Assembly (NCBI GenBank): GCA_963841715.1
Contig: CAWJDP010000002.1
Location: forward strand, 1 to 64,000
DNA length: 64,000 nt
DNA from: DASPWW01 sp963841715
GTDB lineage: Bacteria; Actinomycetota; Thermoleophilia; Solirubrobacterales; 70-9
Direction: 5' to 3'
Positions 40,221-49,854 of the stretch are shown here, piece after piece. The notes beneath the pieces were generated by a model. It was not told the DNA's origin. It searched no databases and saw only the letters and a list, made by a program, of their open reading frames with translations. The number at the start of each line of letters is the position of its first letter. Position 1 is the stretch's first letter. The position numbers and the translations under genes are program-made.

Positions 40221-42797
40221 TCACGCCTGCCGCGCCGGGCGCTCCTGTTCGCCGGTGGCCGGGCCGGCACGATGATGCTCGGTCGGCGGCCCGAGGCCGT
40301 GCTGCCCGGTCGCCGGGACGTGCGTCGGCCCCGGCACGTCGATCTCCTCGGTCGATTGGATCGAGCCGTCGGTCTCGGGGATCTCGAGCTCCTGGATCGC
40401 AGGCAGTCGCCACATCGCGCTCGCGAGCACGAGCCCGAACGCGACCGAGAGCAGGCACAGGAACAGCTGCCCCGCAGAGAGCAGCTCTAGGTCGAAGAAG
40501 TCGCGCGCCGGCGCCGCCGCGAGCACGAGCGCGTACAGGGCCCCGAGGCCGGCGACGAGCGCGAGCATGTAGCTCTGAATCGCGATGTGCTCGCGGCCGG
40601 GCCCGCGCTCCAGCAGGAGGATGAACAGCAACCCGAGCACGATCAGCGTCGTCGTCGCCGCGGTCCGCCCCTCGGTGAGTGTGCCCGCGAACACGGTGTC
40701 GACGAGGAAGAACGAGAGCAGCGATCCGACCCCGATGGCGATCCCGGCCGGGACCGAGAACGCCGCCAGCGCGCGGAGCAGCCGCGTTCGGTAGAGGGGC
40801 CCCGCGCTCGGCGCGAGCGCGAGCACGAACGACGGGATCCCGATCGTCAGCGTCGCGGCGATCGTCAGCTGCCGGGGCAGGAACGGGAATGTGAACCCGA
40901 AGATCGCCACCGCGGCGATCAGGAATGCGGCGTAGATCGTCTTCGTCGTATACAGGCGCGCGAGCCTGTGGATGTTGCGCGCGATCCGCCGTCCCTCGGC
41001 GACCGCCCTCGGGATCAGCGAGAACTGGTCCTTGAGCAGGACGATGTCGGCGATCCCCTTCGTGATCTGGCTTCCCGAGCCGACCCCGATCGCGAGCCGC
41101 GCGCGCTTCATCGCCGGGACGTCGTTGACGCCGTCGCCGATCATCGCCGTGAACCGGCCCCGGTCGGCGAGCGCGGCGACGAGCGCCCTCTTCTGCTCCG
41201 GGGTGATGCGGCAGAAGATCGAGTTGGTCGCCGCGACCTCGGAGAGCCGCGCCGGCTCGAGGTCGCTCGGCAGGTCCGGCCCCTCGACGACGCCCGCGTC
41301 GGGCGGGATCCCGACCGCGCTCGCGACCGCGGTCACCGTCTGGCGGGCGTCGCCGGAGATCAGCTTCAGCCCCACCGACTGCTCCTGCATGAACGCGACG
41401 GTCTCGGCGGCGTCCTCGCGCAGGCGCTCGTCGAGCACGATCAGCGCCTGCGCGTCGAGCCTCGGCGGCGGCTCGCTCGCCGGGTCCGCCGGGAGCGGAC
41501 CCGCGGTCTCGCCGAACACGACCACGCGCCTACCGGCGGCTGTGTGCCGCTCGAGCGTGCTCTGGAGCGCGGGCGAGAGCTGCAGCGCCCCGGCCCCGGC
41601 GAGCACGTCGGGCGCGCCCAACACATAGCTGACGCCGCCACCCGGAGCCGGACGCAAAGCGGAGGATTCCGGGTGGTCGTTGAGCGTCACGCCCGACCAC
41701 TTCCACTGCGAGGAGAACGGGACCTCCGCGCTCACGGGCTCGGGCTCGCCGGGATAGCTCTCGGCGATCGTCTGCAGCGTGCGGTTGCGCTCGCCCGCGC
41801 TCGCCGCAAAGCGCGCGAGCGCCCGGTGGGCATCCGCAGGCTGAGTCGAGTCGGCGACCGCGACCTCGACGAGCTCGAGCGTGCCGTCGGTCAGCGTCCC
41901 GGTCTTGTCGACGCAGACGGTGTCGACCGCGGCCAGCGCCTCGGTTGCGGCCATCTGCTGGACAAGCGCGTTCATCTTCGCGAGCCGCAGCGCCGCGAGC
42001 GCGAGGGTGACGCTCATCAGCAGCACGAGCCCCTCCGGGATCAGCGTGATCAGTCCGGCGGTTGCGGTCTGCGCAGCCTCGTCGAAGGCGACCGCGCGAA
42101 TGCTGAGCGCCGCGATCAGGATCACCGCCAGCGGGACCATCAGGATCGTTGTCGCGCGGAGGACGCGGTTGACCTCGAGCTGGAGCGGGGAGGGGGGATG
42201 GCGGAACGCCCGCGCCTCGCCCGCGACCTTCTCGGCGTGGCTCTGCTCGCGAACCGCGTCGACCTCGTAGTAGCCGGACCCGGCGGTGCAGAACGCGCCC
42301 GAGAGCACCCGGTCCTGCTCGCGCTTCGCGACCCCGTCGGACTCCCCGGTGAGGATCGACTCGTCGAGCGTCAGCCCGCGCGAGGCGACGACGACGCCGT
42401 CGGCGACCAGCTGGTCGCCCGGCTCGACGCGGACGATGTCGCCGGGGACAACCTGGTCGCCGCGGAGCTCGTGGAGCTCGCCGTCGCGGACGGCGTGCGC
42501 CTTCGGTGCGACGAGCAGCGCGAGCCGGTCGAGGGTCTCCTTCGCCTTCAGCTCCTGGCGGATCCCGATCGCGCTGTTGACGATCGCGACGACGCCGAAC
42601 AGCGCGTCGGCGAACAGCCCGAGCGCGAGCAGGAGGAGGAAGAACGCGCCGATGATCGCGTTGAAGAGCGTGAACACGTTCCCGAACACGATGCTCGTCA
42701 CCGAGCGGCTCGTCTCGCGCTCGACCGGCCCCAGCCTCTTCAGGCGCTTGCGCGCCTCGGCCTCGGTCAGTCCCTGTCTCAGCTCGTCCGCTCTCAC
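40221..42797 (-). CDS. Cation-transporting P-type ATPase, CtpE-like
   Basis: The 858-residue pump has the phosphorylation site VDKTGTLTDGT, actuator motif LTGESDGV, hinge GDGVNDVPAMK, and the ion-site helix LITLIPEGLVLLMS. The IPEG helix and overall length resemble mycobacterial CtpE, linked to calcium uptake; the ion is inferred. Residues about 375-387 (HPESSALRPAPGG) are an in-frame insertion formed by stem-loop repeat copy C. The C-terminal 55 residues are disordered. GTG 42797 lies 7 nt after TATAGA, so it is probably leaderless. Confidence 0.9.
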   Translation of the reverse strand: MRADELRQGLTEAEARKRLKRLGPVERETSRSVTSIVFGNVFTLFNAIIGAFFLLLLALGLFADALFGVVAIVNSAIGIRQELKAKETLDRLALLVAPKAHAVRDGELHELRGDQVVPGDIVRVEPGDQLVADGVVVASRGLTLDESILTGESDGVAKREQDRVLSGAFCTAGSGYYEVDAVREQSHAEKVAGEARAFRHPPSPLQLEVNRVLRATTILMVPLAVILIAALSIRAVAFDEAAQTATAGLITLIPEGLVLLMSVTLALAALRLAKMNALVQQMAATEALAAVDTVCVDKTGTLTDGTLELVEVAVADSTQPADAHRALARFAASAGERNRTLQTIAESYPGEPEPVSAEVPFSSQWKWSGVTLNDHPESSALRPAPGGGVSYVLGAPDVLAGAGALQLSPALQSTLERHTAAGRRVVVFGETAGPLPADPASEPPPRLDAQALIVLDERLREDAAETVAFMQEQSVGLKLISGDARQTVTAVASAVGIPPDAGVVEGPDLPSDLEPARLSEVAATNSIFCRITPEQKRALVAALADRGRFTAMIGDGVNDVPAMKRARLAIGVGSGSQITKGIADIVLLKDQFSLIPRAVAEGRRIARNIHRLARLYTTKTIYAAFLIAAVAIFGFTFPFLPRQLTIAATLTIGIPSFVLALAPSAGPLYRTRLLRALAAFSVPAGIAIGVGSLLSFFLVDTVFAGTLTEGRTAATTTLIVLGLLFILLLERGPGREHIAIQSYMLALVAGLGALYALVLAAAPARDFFDLELLSAGQLFLCLLSVAFGLVLASAMWRLPAIQELEIPETDGSIQSTEEIDVPGPTHVPATGQHGLGPPTEHHRAGPATGEQERPARQA
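41638..41676. repeat. Stem-loop repeat, copy C, inserted in the P-type ATPase gene
   Basis: Arms CCACCCGGA (41638-41646) and TCCGGGTGG (41668-41676) form a perfect 9-bp inverted repeat around GCCGGACGCAAAGCGGAGGA plus T. The element is 39 bp, exactly 13 codons. Removing it joins TLND to GVSYVLGAP, which is a normal P-type N-domain sequence. This is good evidence for insertion of a mobile or copied unit. Confidence 0.6.
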
Positions 42798-42804
42798 GCA
42801 CTCA

Positions 42805-42810
42805 TCTATA
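42805..42810 (-). promoter_or_regulatory. Leaderless -10 element for the P-type ATPase gene
   Basis: On the minus strand TATAGA lies exactly 7 nt before GTG 42797, with no ribosome binding site. The message would start at the start codon. Confidence 0.4.
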
Positions 42811-42873
42811 CACGAGCGGCGGGCTCGCGAAACGTCGTGCTCGGACGCCTGAGGCGCAGCGCTTGCCGTCGGC

Positions 42874-45579
42874 TCAGGGCTGAGACCACGCGCTCGGCCA
42901 CGGTCGCGGCGGGGGCGCGGCCTCGACGCGGATTCTCGCGTCGACGACGAGCGAGCCGCTCGGGCCGGCGATCACGGGGTTGAGATCGAGCTCGGCGACC
43001 TCGCGGTGGGCCTCGACGATCGCGCTCGTACGCAGCAACAGGTCCTCGAGCGACTCGAGGTCGACATCGGGCGCGCCTCGGTAGCCGTTCAGCAGCGGAA
43101 AGGTGGCGAGTGAGCGCAGCATCTCCGCGGCGTCGAACCGGGTCAGGGGGCTGAGCCGCACGGAGACGTCGTTGATCAGCTCTGCCTCGACGCCGCCTGC
43201 GCCGCACGCAATCACCGGGCCGAAGAGCGCGTCGCCGACGACCCCGATCAGCATCTCGACTCCCGGCTCCGCCATCGCCTGGACCAGAAACTGCTCGCGC
43301 GCGACCCCCGCCCTGCGCAGCCGCTCGTCGATCCGCGCCGCCGCCTCGGCGACCTCGTCTCCACCGCGGAGGTCGAGCGCGACGGCTCCCAGGTCCGACT
43401 TGTGGACGATCTCGGGGCCTGCCGCCTTGAGTGCCACGGGGCCCCCGATCTCCTCGGTGGCGCGTTCGGCCTGCTCGGGGCCGGCGGCGACGCGCGACTC
43501 GACGCTCGGCAGCCCGTACGCGCCCAGCAGGCGCGTCACGCTCGCGGGCCCAAGCCATCCCTCGCCGTTGCCGAGCGCCTCGGCGATCACCGCCGCCGCG
43601 GCATCGGGACTCACGTCGGAGAACGTCGGGGGGTCCTCGCTGGGCCTCCGCTTCCAGTCCGCGTGCTTCGCGACCCGAGCGAGCGCGTGTGCCCCTTCCT
43701 CGGGGAACAGGTAGGTGGGGACGCCGCCCTCGCGGATCATCGCGGCGCGGTCGCGCGGAGCCATGAACACAGCCTGCACCGGGATCTCGCGCGGCAGCTC
43801 CTCAACCGCGCGCGCGACCGCGTCGGCGACGTCCTCGGCCTTGATCAGCAGCGGGCGGACGAAGATCACGATCAGCGCGTCGATCCCGTCCCAGGCCGTG
43901 ATCGCGGCGATCGCCCTGCGGTAGTCCTCGGCGGTGGCTGTGGCGATCATGTCGACCGGGTTGCCGAGCGAGGCCTCGGGCGGCAGGAACTCACGCAGCC
44001 GCCTGACGACGCTCTGGTCGAGAGCCGGGAGCTCGAGGCCCGATGCCTCGCACGCGTCCGCGCACATCGCGCCGGGGCCGCCGGCGTTCGTCAGCACGGC
44101 GACCCGATGACCCTCGGGCAGCGGCTGCCGGGCGAGCAGCGATGCCACGTCCAGCATCTCCGCGAGGCTGTCCGTGCGGATCACCCCGGCCTGCTCGAAC
44201 AGCGCATCGACGGTCACATCCGAGGCCGCGATCATCGCCCCGGTGTGCGAGCTCGTCGCGCGCGCGCCCGCCGGCGAGCGACCGCTCTTCACGACGACGA
44301 TCGGCTTCGTCCTCCCGATCCGCCGCGAGACGCGAGAGAAACGTCGTGGGTCGCTGAACGACTCGATGTAGAGCAGGGCGACGTCCGTGCCCGGCTCGGA
44401 GCCCCAGTACTCGAGCAGGTCGTTCCCGGTGATGTCGGCGCGGTTGCCGATCGATGCGAACGAGGACAGACCGAGCCTTCGCTCGCGCGCGAGCTCGATC
44501 AGGGCCAGCCCGAGCGCGCCGCTCTGCGAGATGAAGCCGACGTTTCCGGCCGGCGGCATGCCGGGAGCGAAGGTCGCATTCAGGCGCACGCCGGCGGACG
44601 CGTTGATCACCCCGAGGCAGTTCGGCCCGACCAGCCGCATCCCGGCCTCCCGGCACACCGCGGCGAGCTCGCGCTGGCGCGCCGCGCCCTCCTCGCCCGT
44701 CTCGGCAAATCCCGCCGACACGACGACAATCGCGGCGACCCCCGCCGCCGCGCACTCCCGCGCGACGTCGATCACGGCGGCGGCGGGGACCGCGACGACG
44801 GCGAGGTCGACCGGGCTAGGAACCTCGGCGACGCTCGCGTATGCGCGGACGGACTGGACGACCTCGGCCGCCGGGTTGACCGGGGACGCCACGCCCTCGA
44901 AGCCGGCCTCGATGAGGTTGTGAAAGAGCTGGCCTCCAACGGTCGCTCGCTCGCGCGAGGCTCCGATGACGGCCGCCGAGCGCGGCTCGAGAAAGCGGCG
45001 AACGGCGGCCGTCGCTGCCGTTCGGTCGCGATCCTCGAACCGCTCCCGGGCCTCGGTCGTAAACGACGTCGGCAGCTCGACGTGGATCGCGCCGGGGCTC
45101 GAGTGGACGTCGACCGGGAGGCCGCTCTCGCGGAACACCTCGATCATCGAGTGGTTCTCGGGCAGCACCTCGGCCTCGAAGGTCGCGATCCCGCGCTCGG
45201 CGGCCACCTCGGCGAGGTGGGCGAGGAGGATTGTCGCCAGTCCGCGACCCTGGAGCTCGTCCGTGACCGCGAACGCGATCTCGGCGCGGTCCCCTGCGGT
45301 GCCCACGTATCCGCTGTGACCGACCAGCCTCCCCTCGCCGCCCCGCGTCGCGATCAGCCCGTAGCGGGCCTCGTAGTCGACGTCGGCCGCCGCCTCCGCC
45401 GCCGCGGCCAGGTCGCTGGCGGCAGAGAAGAAGCGGAACGTCCGCGAGCGATCCGTGAGCCCTGCGAAGAAGTCGGCGATCGCGGGGCGATCGTCCGCGC
45501 GAACCGGTCGAACGCGCACCGTCGAGCCATCGCGCAGCGCCACGTCGGCCTCGCGGCTGGCCGGATACCCGGTGCTCAC
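42874..45579 (-). CDS. GNAT / ADP-forming acyl-CoA synthetase fusion
   Basis: The 901-residue protein joins an N-terminal GNAT domain (about 15-165, with ELQGRGLATILLAHLAEVA) to a CoA-binding Rossmann domain (about 200-330), a succinyl-CoA-ligase-like domain and a C-terminal ATP-grasp domain (about 670-890). The catalytic-loop histidine is kept in SSHTGAM. Relatives act as protein lysine acetyltransferases or as acyl-CoA synthetases. With His present, this one may still make acyl-CoA. The next gene downstream on this strand is the P-type ATPase. Confidence 0.9.
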   Translation of the reverse strand: MSTGYPASREADVALRDGSTVRVRPVRADDRPAIADFFAGLTDRSRTFRFFSAASDLAAAAEAAADVDYEARYGLIATRGGEGRLVGHSGYVGTAGDRAEIAFAVTDELQGRGLATILLAHLAEVAAERGIATFEAEVLPENHSMIEVFRESGLPVDVHSSPGAIHVELPTSFTTEARERFEDRDRTAATAAVRRFLEPRSAAVIGASRERATVGGQLFHNLIEAGFEGVASPVNPAAEVVQSVRAYASVAEVPSPVDLAVVAVPAAAVIDVARECAAAGVAAIVVVSAGFAETGEEGAARQRELAAVCREAGMRLVGPNCLGVINASAGVRLNATFAPGMPPAGNVGFISQSGALGLALIELARERRLGLSSFASIGNRADITGNDLLEYWGSEPGTDVALLYIESFSDPRRFSRVSRRIGRTKPIVVVKSGRSPAGARATSSHTGAMIAASDVTVDALFEQAGVIRTDSLAEMLDVASLLARQPLPEGHRVAVLTNAGGPGAMCADACEASGLELPALDQSVVRRLREFLPPEASLGNPVDMIATATAEDYRRAIAAITAWDGIDALIVIFVRPLLIKAEDVADAVARAVEELPREIPVQAVFMAPRDRAAMIREGGVPTYLFPEEGAHALARVAKHADWKRRPSEDPPTFSDVSPDAAAAVIAEALGNGEGWLGPASVTRLLGAYGLPSVESRVAAGPEQAERATEEIGGPVALKAAGPEIVHKSDLGAVALDLRGGDEVAEAAARIDERLRRAGVAREQFLVQAMAEPGVEMLIGVVGDALFGPVIACGAGGVEAELINDVSVRLSPLTRFDAAEMLRSLATFPLLNGYRGAPDVDLESLEDLLLRTSAIVEAHREVAELDLNPVIAGPSGSLVVDARIRVEAAPPPRPWPSAWSQP

Positions 45580-45583
45580 GCGA

Positions 45584-46447
45584 TCAGGCGTAGCGAGCCT
45601 CGTCGGCGTAGCGGCCCTCGAGGCCGACGAGATCGTTGAGCTCGTCGAAGCCGAGCAGCTTGTCCACCTCGGCCGCGGTGGTCTCCTGATCGCGGAGCTC
45701 GGTGAGGATCTCGGTCACCGCCTTCGCGGCGGCGAACAGCGCCGCGAGCGGGCACACGATGAGGTTGAAGCCGAGCTCGTCGAGCTCGCTGCGGCTCAAA
45801 TGAGGCGTCGCGCCTCGCTCGATCATGTTCGCGACGAGCGGCCCGGGAAGCGCGTCGGCGATCTGTTCGAGCTCCTCGATCGACAGCGGCGCCTCGACGA
45901 ACAGCGCGTCCGCGCCCGCCTGCTTGTATTGGAGGCAGCGGTCGATCGCCTCTTCGAGCCCGAGCGGTTGGCGCGCGTCGGTGCGGGCGACGATGAACAG
46001 GTCGCGCCCATCGTTCTTGCGCGCGTCGGCGGCGGCGCGCAGCTTCGCGACGTGATCCTCGGTCGGGACGACCGCCTTGCCCGCCATGTGGCCGCACTTC
46101 TTCGGCCACACCTGGTCCTCGAGGAAGACCCCCGCCGCCCCTGCGTCCTGGAGGTCGTGGACGGTGCGGATCACGTTCAACGGGTTTCCGTATCCGGTGT
46201 CGGCGTCGACGATCACCGGCGCGTCGGAGACGCGGCACACCGAGCGCGCCGCCTCCGCCATCTCCGTCTGGGTCACGAACCCGAAGTCGGGCTCGCCGAG
46301 GCGCACCGCGCTGACCGAGTAGCCGGAGACGAAGGTGATGTCGAAGCCGACCCGCGCGGCGATCCGCGCCGTGAGCGCGTCGTAGACCCCCGGCATCAGC
46401 ACCGCCCGCTCGGCGACGAGGTCGCGAATCGTCTGAGCGCCGCTCAC
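45584..46447 (-). CDS. Isocitrate lyase/PEP mutase-family enzyme
   Basis: The 287-residue protein has the active-site KKCGH (116-120), with DADTGYGNP (magnesium site) and VEAPLSIEEL. Its size fits 2-methylisocitrate lyase, PEP phosphonomutase or oxaloacetate hydrolase, not the larger isocitrate lyase. No methylcitrate-cycle genes are close by, so the substrate is open. Its start overlaps the stop of the beta-lactamase-fold gene (ATGA). Confidence 0.88.
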   Translation of the reverse strand: MSGAQTIRDLVAERAVLMPGVYDALTARIAARVGFDITFVSGYSVSAVRLGEPDFGFVTQTEMAEAARSVCRVSDAPVIVDADTGYGNPLNVIRTVHDLQDAGAAGVFLEDQVWPKKCGHMAGKAVVPTEDHVAKLRAAADARKNDGRDLFIVARTDARQPLGLEEAIDRCLQYKQAGADALFVEAPLSIEELEQIADALPGPLVANMIERGATPHLSRSELDELGFNLIVCPLAALFAAAKAVTEILTELRDQETTAAEVDKLLGFDELNDLVGLEGRYADEARYA

Positions 46448-47571
46448 CGCTCAACCTTATCCAGGCGCCCCTCGAGCGGCTCGAGCAGCGTGCGGTAGCG
46501 GAACCGGCTCGAGGACACGTTTGCGATCGCCACGATCCCGACGCCGCGCCCGGGATGGATCCGCATCACCCCGCCGAATCCGGCGCCCCCGCCGAGGTGC
46601 TCGACGTGGCGCAGCCCGCGCTTGCCGTCCCGGTGGCGGCGGAACCACCCGAGCCCGAGATCGAGGGTGCGCCCGGGCGTCTCGATCCTCTGCATCGCGG
46701 CGGCGCTCTCGGGAGCGAGGATCCGGACTCCGTCGAGGCTCCCGCCGGCGAGGTGTGCGGCCGCGAGCCGCGCGGCGTCGCCGGCCGGGCCGACGAGCCC
46801 CCCATAGGCGGAGCCATCGAGGTAGAAGGGGCTGAAGGTTCGATAGCGCCCGGCGGGCGGGCCGATCACCCAGCGCGGAATCAGCAGCCGAACGAACGGC
46901 AGCGACGGATCGCGGCGTGGATGGTGGCCGATCGCCGCGTGTCGGGCGCCGGTCGCTTCGAAGTCGAAGCCGGTCGAAACGGCGCCGATCGGGCGCAGCA
47001 CCCGCTCGACGACATAGCGCCTGTACGGGATCCCCGATGCCGCGGCGACGAGCTCGCCGAGGACCAGGTAGCCGATGTTCGTATACGCCGAGCGCGTCCC
47101 GGGCTCGAATCGCGGCTTGCGGTGGCGCGCGAGCAGGCGCGCGACCATCTCGCGCGGATCGGGGCCCGCCGCGTCGGCGGGATGGATCCACCTCAGGGGG
47201 AGCGGGTTGGCGATCCCGGAGCTGTGGTTGAGGAGCTGGCGGGTTGTTATCCGTTCCGACAGCGACTCGAGATCGGGCAGGTGCTCGCGCGCCGGCGCGT
47301 CAAGCTCGACGCGGCCGGAGTCGACGAGCTGCATGACCGCGGTCGCCGTCGCGATCTTGGTCATCGAGAACCACAGGTAGCCCGTGCGCTCGTCGGCGGC
47401 CGCCCCGGTCGCCGCGTTGGCGACGCCCGTCGATCCCTCCCAGGCAACTCGCCCGTCGGCGATGATCGCCGCAGAGCAGCCGGGCCCCCCGGCGCTCGAC
47501 ATCCGCGCCTCCAGCGAGGCCCCGAGATCAGCGTCGAGATCGTCCATCGGCCCGGATGTGAGCGGCGACAC
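46444..47571 (-). CDS. Beta-lactamase-fold serine hydrolase (class C/EstB type)
   Basis: The 375-residue protein has the SxxK motif SMTK (69-72 from the GTG start), YxN as YTN (163-165) and a C-terminal HLGG box. This is the serine beta-lactamase/penicillin-binding-like family that includes esterases and D-aminopeptidases; antibiotic resistance is not implied. No signal peptide is seen. GTG 47571 has GAGG just upstream; ATG 47547 is an alternative. It is coupled to the isocitrate-lyase-family gene. Confidence 0.85.
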   Translation of the reverse strand: MSPLTSGPMDDLDADLGASLEARMSSAGGPGCSAAIIADGRVAWEGSTGVANAATGAAADERTGYLWFSMTKIATATAVMQLVDSGRVELDAPAREHLPDLESLSERITTRQLLNHSSGIANPLPLRWIHPADAAGPDPREMVARLLARHRKPRFEPGTRSAYTNIGYLVLGELVAAASGIPYRRYVVERVLRPIGAVSTGFDFEATGARHAAIGHHPRRDPSLPFVRLLIPRWVIGPPAGRYRTFSPFYLDGSAYGGLVGPAGDAARLAAAHLAGGSLDGVRILAPESAAAMQRIETPGRTLDLGLGWFRRHRDGKRGLRHVEHLGGGAGFGGVMRIHPGRGVGIVAIANVSSSRFRYRTLLEPLEGRLDKVER

Positions 47572-47600
47572 TACACCTCGACTCCGGGTTGGACCCCGGC

Positions 47601-47608
47601 CCTATAGC
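47601..47608. promoter_or_regulatory. Shared -10 region between the beta-lactamase-fold and LLM oxidoreductase genes
   Basis: The sequence CCTATAGC contains TATAGC on the plus strand (11 nt before ATG 47620) and TATAGG on the minus strand (about 30 nt before GTG 47571). CTATAG is a self-complementary core, so one site may serve both directions. Confidence 0.35.
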
Positions 47609-47619
47609 CTTCCCGCGCG

Positions 47620-48681
47620 ATGGCTTTGAATCTCGGGCTGAACCTCGGCTACTGGGGCATCGGTCCCCAGGGCGACGAGGCCGCGGAGGCCGCCCAGGCC
47701 GCGGAGCGAGCCGGATACGACTCGGTGTGGGCGGCGGAGTCCTACGGCTCCGACGTCGTCAGCGTGCTCGCCTGGCTCGCCGCGAAGACCGAGACGATCC
47801 AGCTCGGCGCCGCGATCATGCAGGTGCCGGCGCGCGCCCCGGCCGCCGCCGCGATGGCCGGGTGCACGATCGACGCGCTTTCGGGCGGGCGGTTCATCTT
47901 CGGCTTCGGCCCCTCGGGCCCGCAGGTCTCCGAGGGCTGGTACGGGGTCCCGTACGCGAAGCCGTGGGGGCGCACGCGCGAGTACGTCGAGATCGTGCGC
48001 GAGATCGTCGCCCGCCAGGACCGACTCGAGTATCACGGCAAGCACTTCGATCTCCCGCTTCCGGGCGGCGAGGGCAAGGCGCTGAAGCTGAACGTCCACC
48101 CGATCCGCGACCGGATTTCGATCTTCGTCGGCGCGATCGGCCGCAAGTCGGTCGAGATGGCGGCCGAGATCTGCGACGGCTGGATCCCGATCTTCTCCTC
48201 GCCCGACGCGTTCGAGGCGACGTGGGGTGAGCACATCGAGGCCGGGCTCGCGAAGGGCGGGCGCTCGCGCGACGAGCTCGAGATCTCGCCGACGGTGCAG
48301 GTTGCGATCGACGGCGACCTCGACGCCGCCCGGGCGGTCGTCAAGGCCGGGCTTCTGCTCTACCTCGGCGGGATGGGGAGCAAGAAGACGAACTTCTACG
48401 TCGACCTCACGCACCGGTTCGGGTTCGGCGAGGTCGCCGACGAGGTCCAGGCGCTGTACCTGGACGGCAAGCGCGACGAGGCTTACAATGCCATCCCCGA
48501 CGAGCTCGCGAACGCGACCGCGCTGATCGGGACCGAGGACGAGGTCTCCGAGCGCCTGCAGCGCTACGAGTCGGCGGGCGTCGACCGGCTGATCATCTCG
48601 CCGATCAGCCCCGAGCCCGACCAGCGGCAGCACGCGCTCGAGAAGCTCGCTGAGCTGGCGGGAGTCGGTGCGCCGGCCTGA
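47620..48681 (+). CDS. LLM-class F420-dependent oxidoreductase (first)
   Basis: The 353-residue protein has the bacterial-luciferase-like TIM barrel: LNLGYWG, then AERAGYDSVWAAESYGSD and ALSGGRFIFGFGPSGPQVSEGWYGVPY. These features are typical of F420-dependent reductases of actinobacteria, although an FMN-linked enzyme cannot be excluded. The substrate is unknown. The start is ATG 47620. The transhydrogenase operon follows 34 bp later on the same strand. Confidence 0.88.
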   Translation: MALNLGLNLGYWGIGPQGDEAAEAAQAAERAGYDSVWAAESYGSDVVSVLAWLAAKTETIQLGAAIMQVPARAPAAAAMAGCTIDALSGGRFIFGFGPSGPQVSEGWYGVPYAKPWGRTREYVEIVREIVARQDRLEYHGKHFDLPLPGGEGKALKLNVHPIRDRISIFVGAIGRKSVEMAAEICDGWIPIFSSPDAFEATWGEHIEAGLAKGGRSRDELEISPTVQVAIDGDLDAARAVVKAGLLLYLGGMGSKKTNFYVDLTHRFGFGEVADEVQALYLDGKRDEAYNAIPDELANATALIGTEDEVSERLQRYESAGVDRLIISPISPEPDQRQHALEKLAELAGVGAPA

Positions 48682-48715
48682 GCATCTCGATTAGGGTCTC
48701 GCGGTCGGAGATCTC

Positions 48716-49849
48716 ATGAAGATCGGCGTGCCGAAAGAGTCGGCCGAGGGAGAGCGCCGCGTCGCCCTGATACCCGACGTCGCCGCCAGCCTCGCCAAGC
48801 AGGAGCTCGACGTCGCCGTCGAGTCGGGCGCCGGTGAGACCGCGGGCCATCCAGACTCGGAGTACTCGGATGCCGACGCGAGCGTCGGCTCCGCGGACGA
48901 CGCCTGGGGCGCCGACGTCGTCGCCAAGGTCGCCGTCCCGACGACCGGCGAGATCGGCCGCCTGCGTTCGGGCCAGGTCTTCGTCGGCTTCCTCGCTCCG
49001 CTGAGTTCAGGCGAGACGAACCGCGCGCTCGCCGACGCGGGGGTGACCAGCTTCGCGATGGAGGCAATCCCGCGGATCACCCGCGCGCAGTCGATGGACG
49101 CGCTGTCGTCGCAGGCGAACGTCGCCGGCTATGCGGCGGGCCTGCTCGCCGCCCGCGAGGCCGGTCGCTTCTTCCCGATGATGACCACGGCGGCGGGCAC
49201 CGTCGCGCCGGCGAAGGTCCTCGTGCTCGGCGCCGGCGTCGCAGGCCTGCAGGCGATCGCGACCGCGAAGCGCCTCGGTGCCGTCGTCACCGGCTTCGAC
49301 ATCCGGCGCGCCGCGTGGGAGCAGATCGCCAGCCTCGGCGGGCGCCCGCTCGAGCTCGACTTCATCCCCGACGCTGAGGCCGAGGGCGGTTACGCGCGCC
49401 CGCTCACCGACGAGGAGAACCAGCAGGTGCGCGACGCGCTCGCCGAGACCGCCGCGAAGCAGGACGTGATCATCACCACGGCGCTGATCCCAGGGCGTCC
49501 GGCGCCGCTTCTGATCACGGCCGACGCCGTGCGCTCGATGGCGCCGGGATCGCTGATCGTGGACCTCGCCGGCGAGGCGGGAGGCAACTGCGAGCTGACC
49601 AAGGGCGGGGAGGAGGTCGACGAGGGCGGCGTCCGGATCCTCGCCCCGCTCAACCTCCCCAGCGACATGGCGACGCACGCCTCGCAGCTGTACGCGAAGA
49701 ACGTCGAGAACCTGCTCGGGCTGCTCGTCACCGACGAGGGTGAGCTGAAGCTCGACTTCGAGGACGAGATCGTCGCCGGCGCGTGCATCACCCACGAAGG
49801 CGAGATCAAGAACGAGCGCGCGAGGGAGGCCGCCGGAGCGGCGGCATAG
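48716..49849 (+). CDS. pntAA: NAD(P) transhydrogenase alpha subunit, part 1 (NAD-binding)
   Basis: The 377-residue soluble subunit binds NAD(H). It has KIGVPKESAEGERRVALIPD at the start and the dinucleotide motif VLVLGAGVAGLQAIATAKRL. With pntAB and pntB it forms the membrane proton-translocating transhydrogenase, which uses the proton gradient to make NADPH from NADH. GGAG lies just before ATG 48716. The three-gene split is common in actinobacteria. Confidence 0.95.
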   Translation: MKIGVPKESAEGERRVALIPDVAASLAKQELDVAVESGAGETAGHPDSEYSDADASVGSADDAWGADVVAKVAVPTTGEIGRLRSGQVFVGFLAPLSSGETNRALADAGVTSFAMEAIPRITRAQSMDALSSQANVAGYAAGLLAAREAGRFFPMMTTAAGTVAPAKVLVLGAGVAGLQAIATAKRLGAVVTGFDIRRAAWEQIASLGGRPLELDFIPDAEAEGGYARPLTDEENQQVRDALAETAAKQDVIITTALIPGRPAPLLITADAVRSMAPGSLIVDLAGEAGGNCELTKGGEEVDEGGVRILAPLNLPSDMATHASQLYAKNVENLLGLLVTDEGELKLDFEDEIVAGACITHEGEIKNERAREAAGAAA

Positions 49850-49854
49850 ACGGC

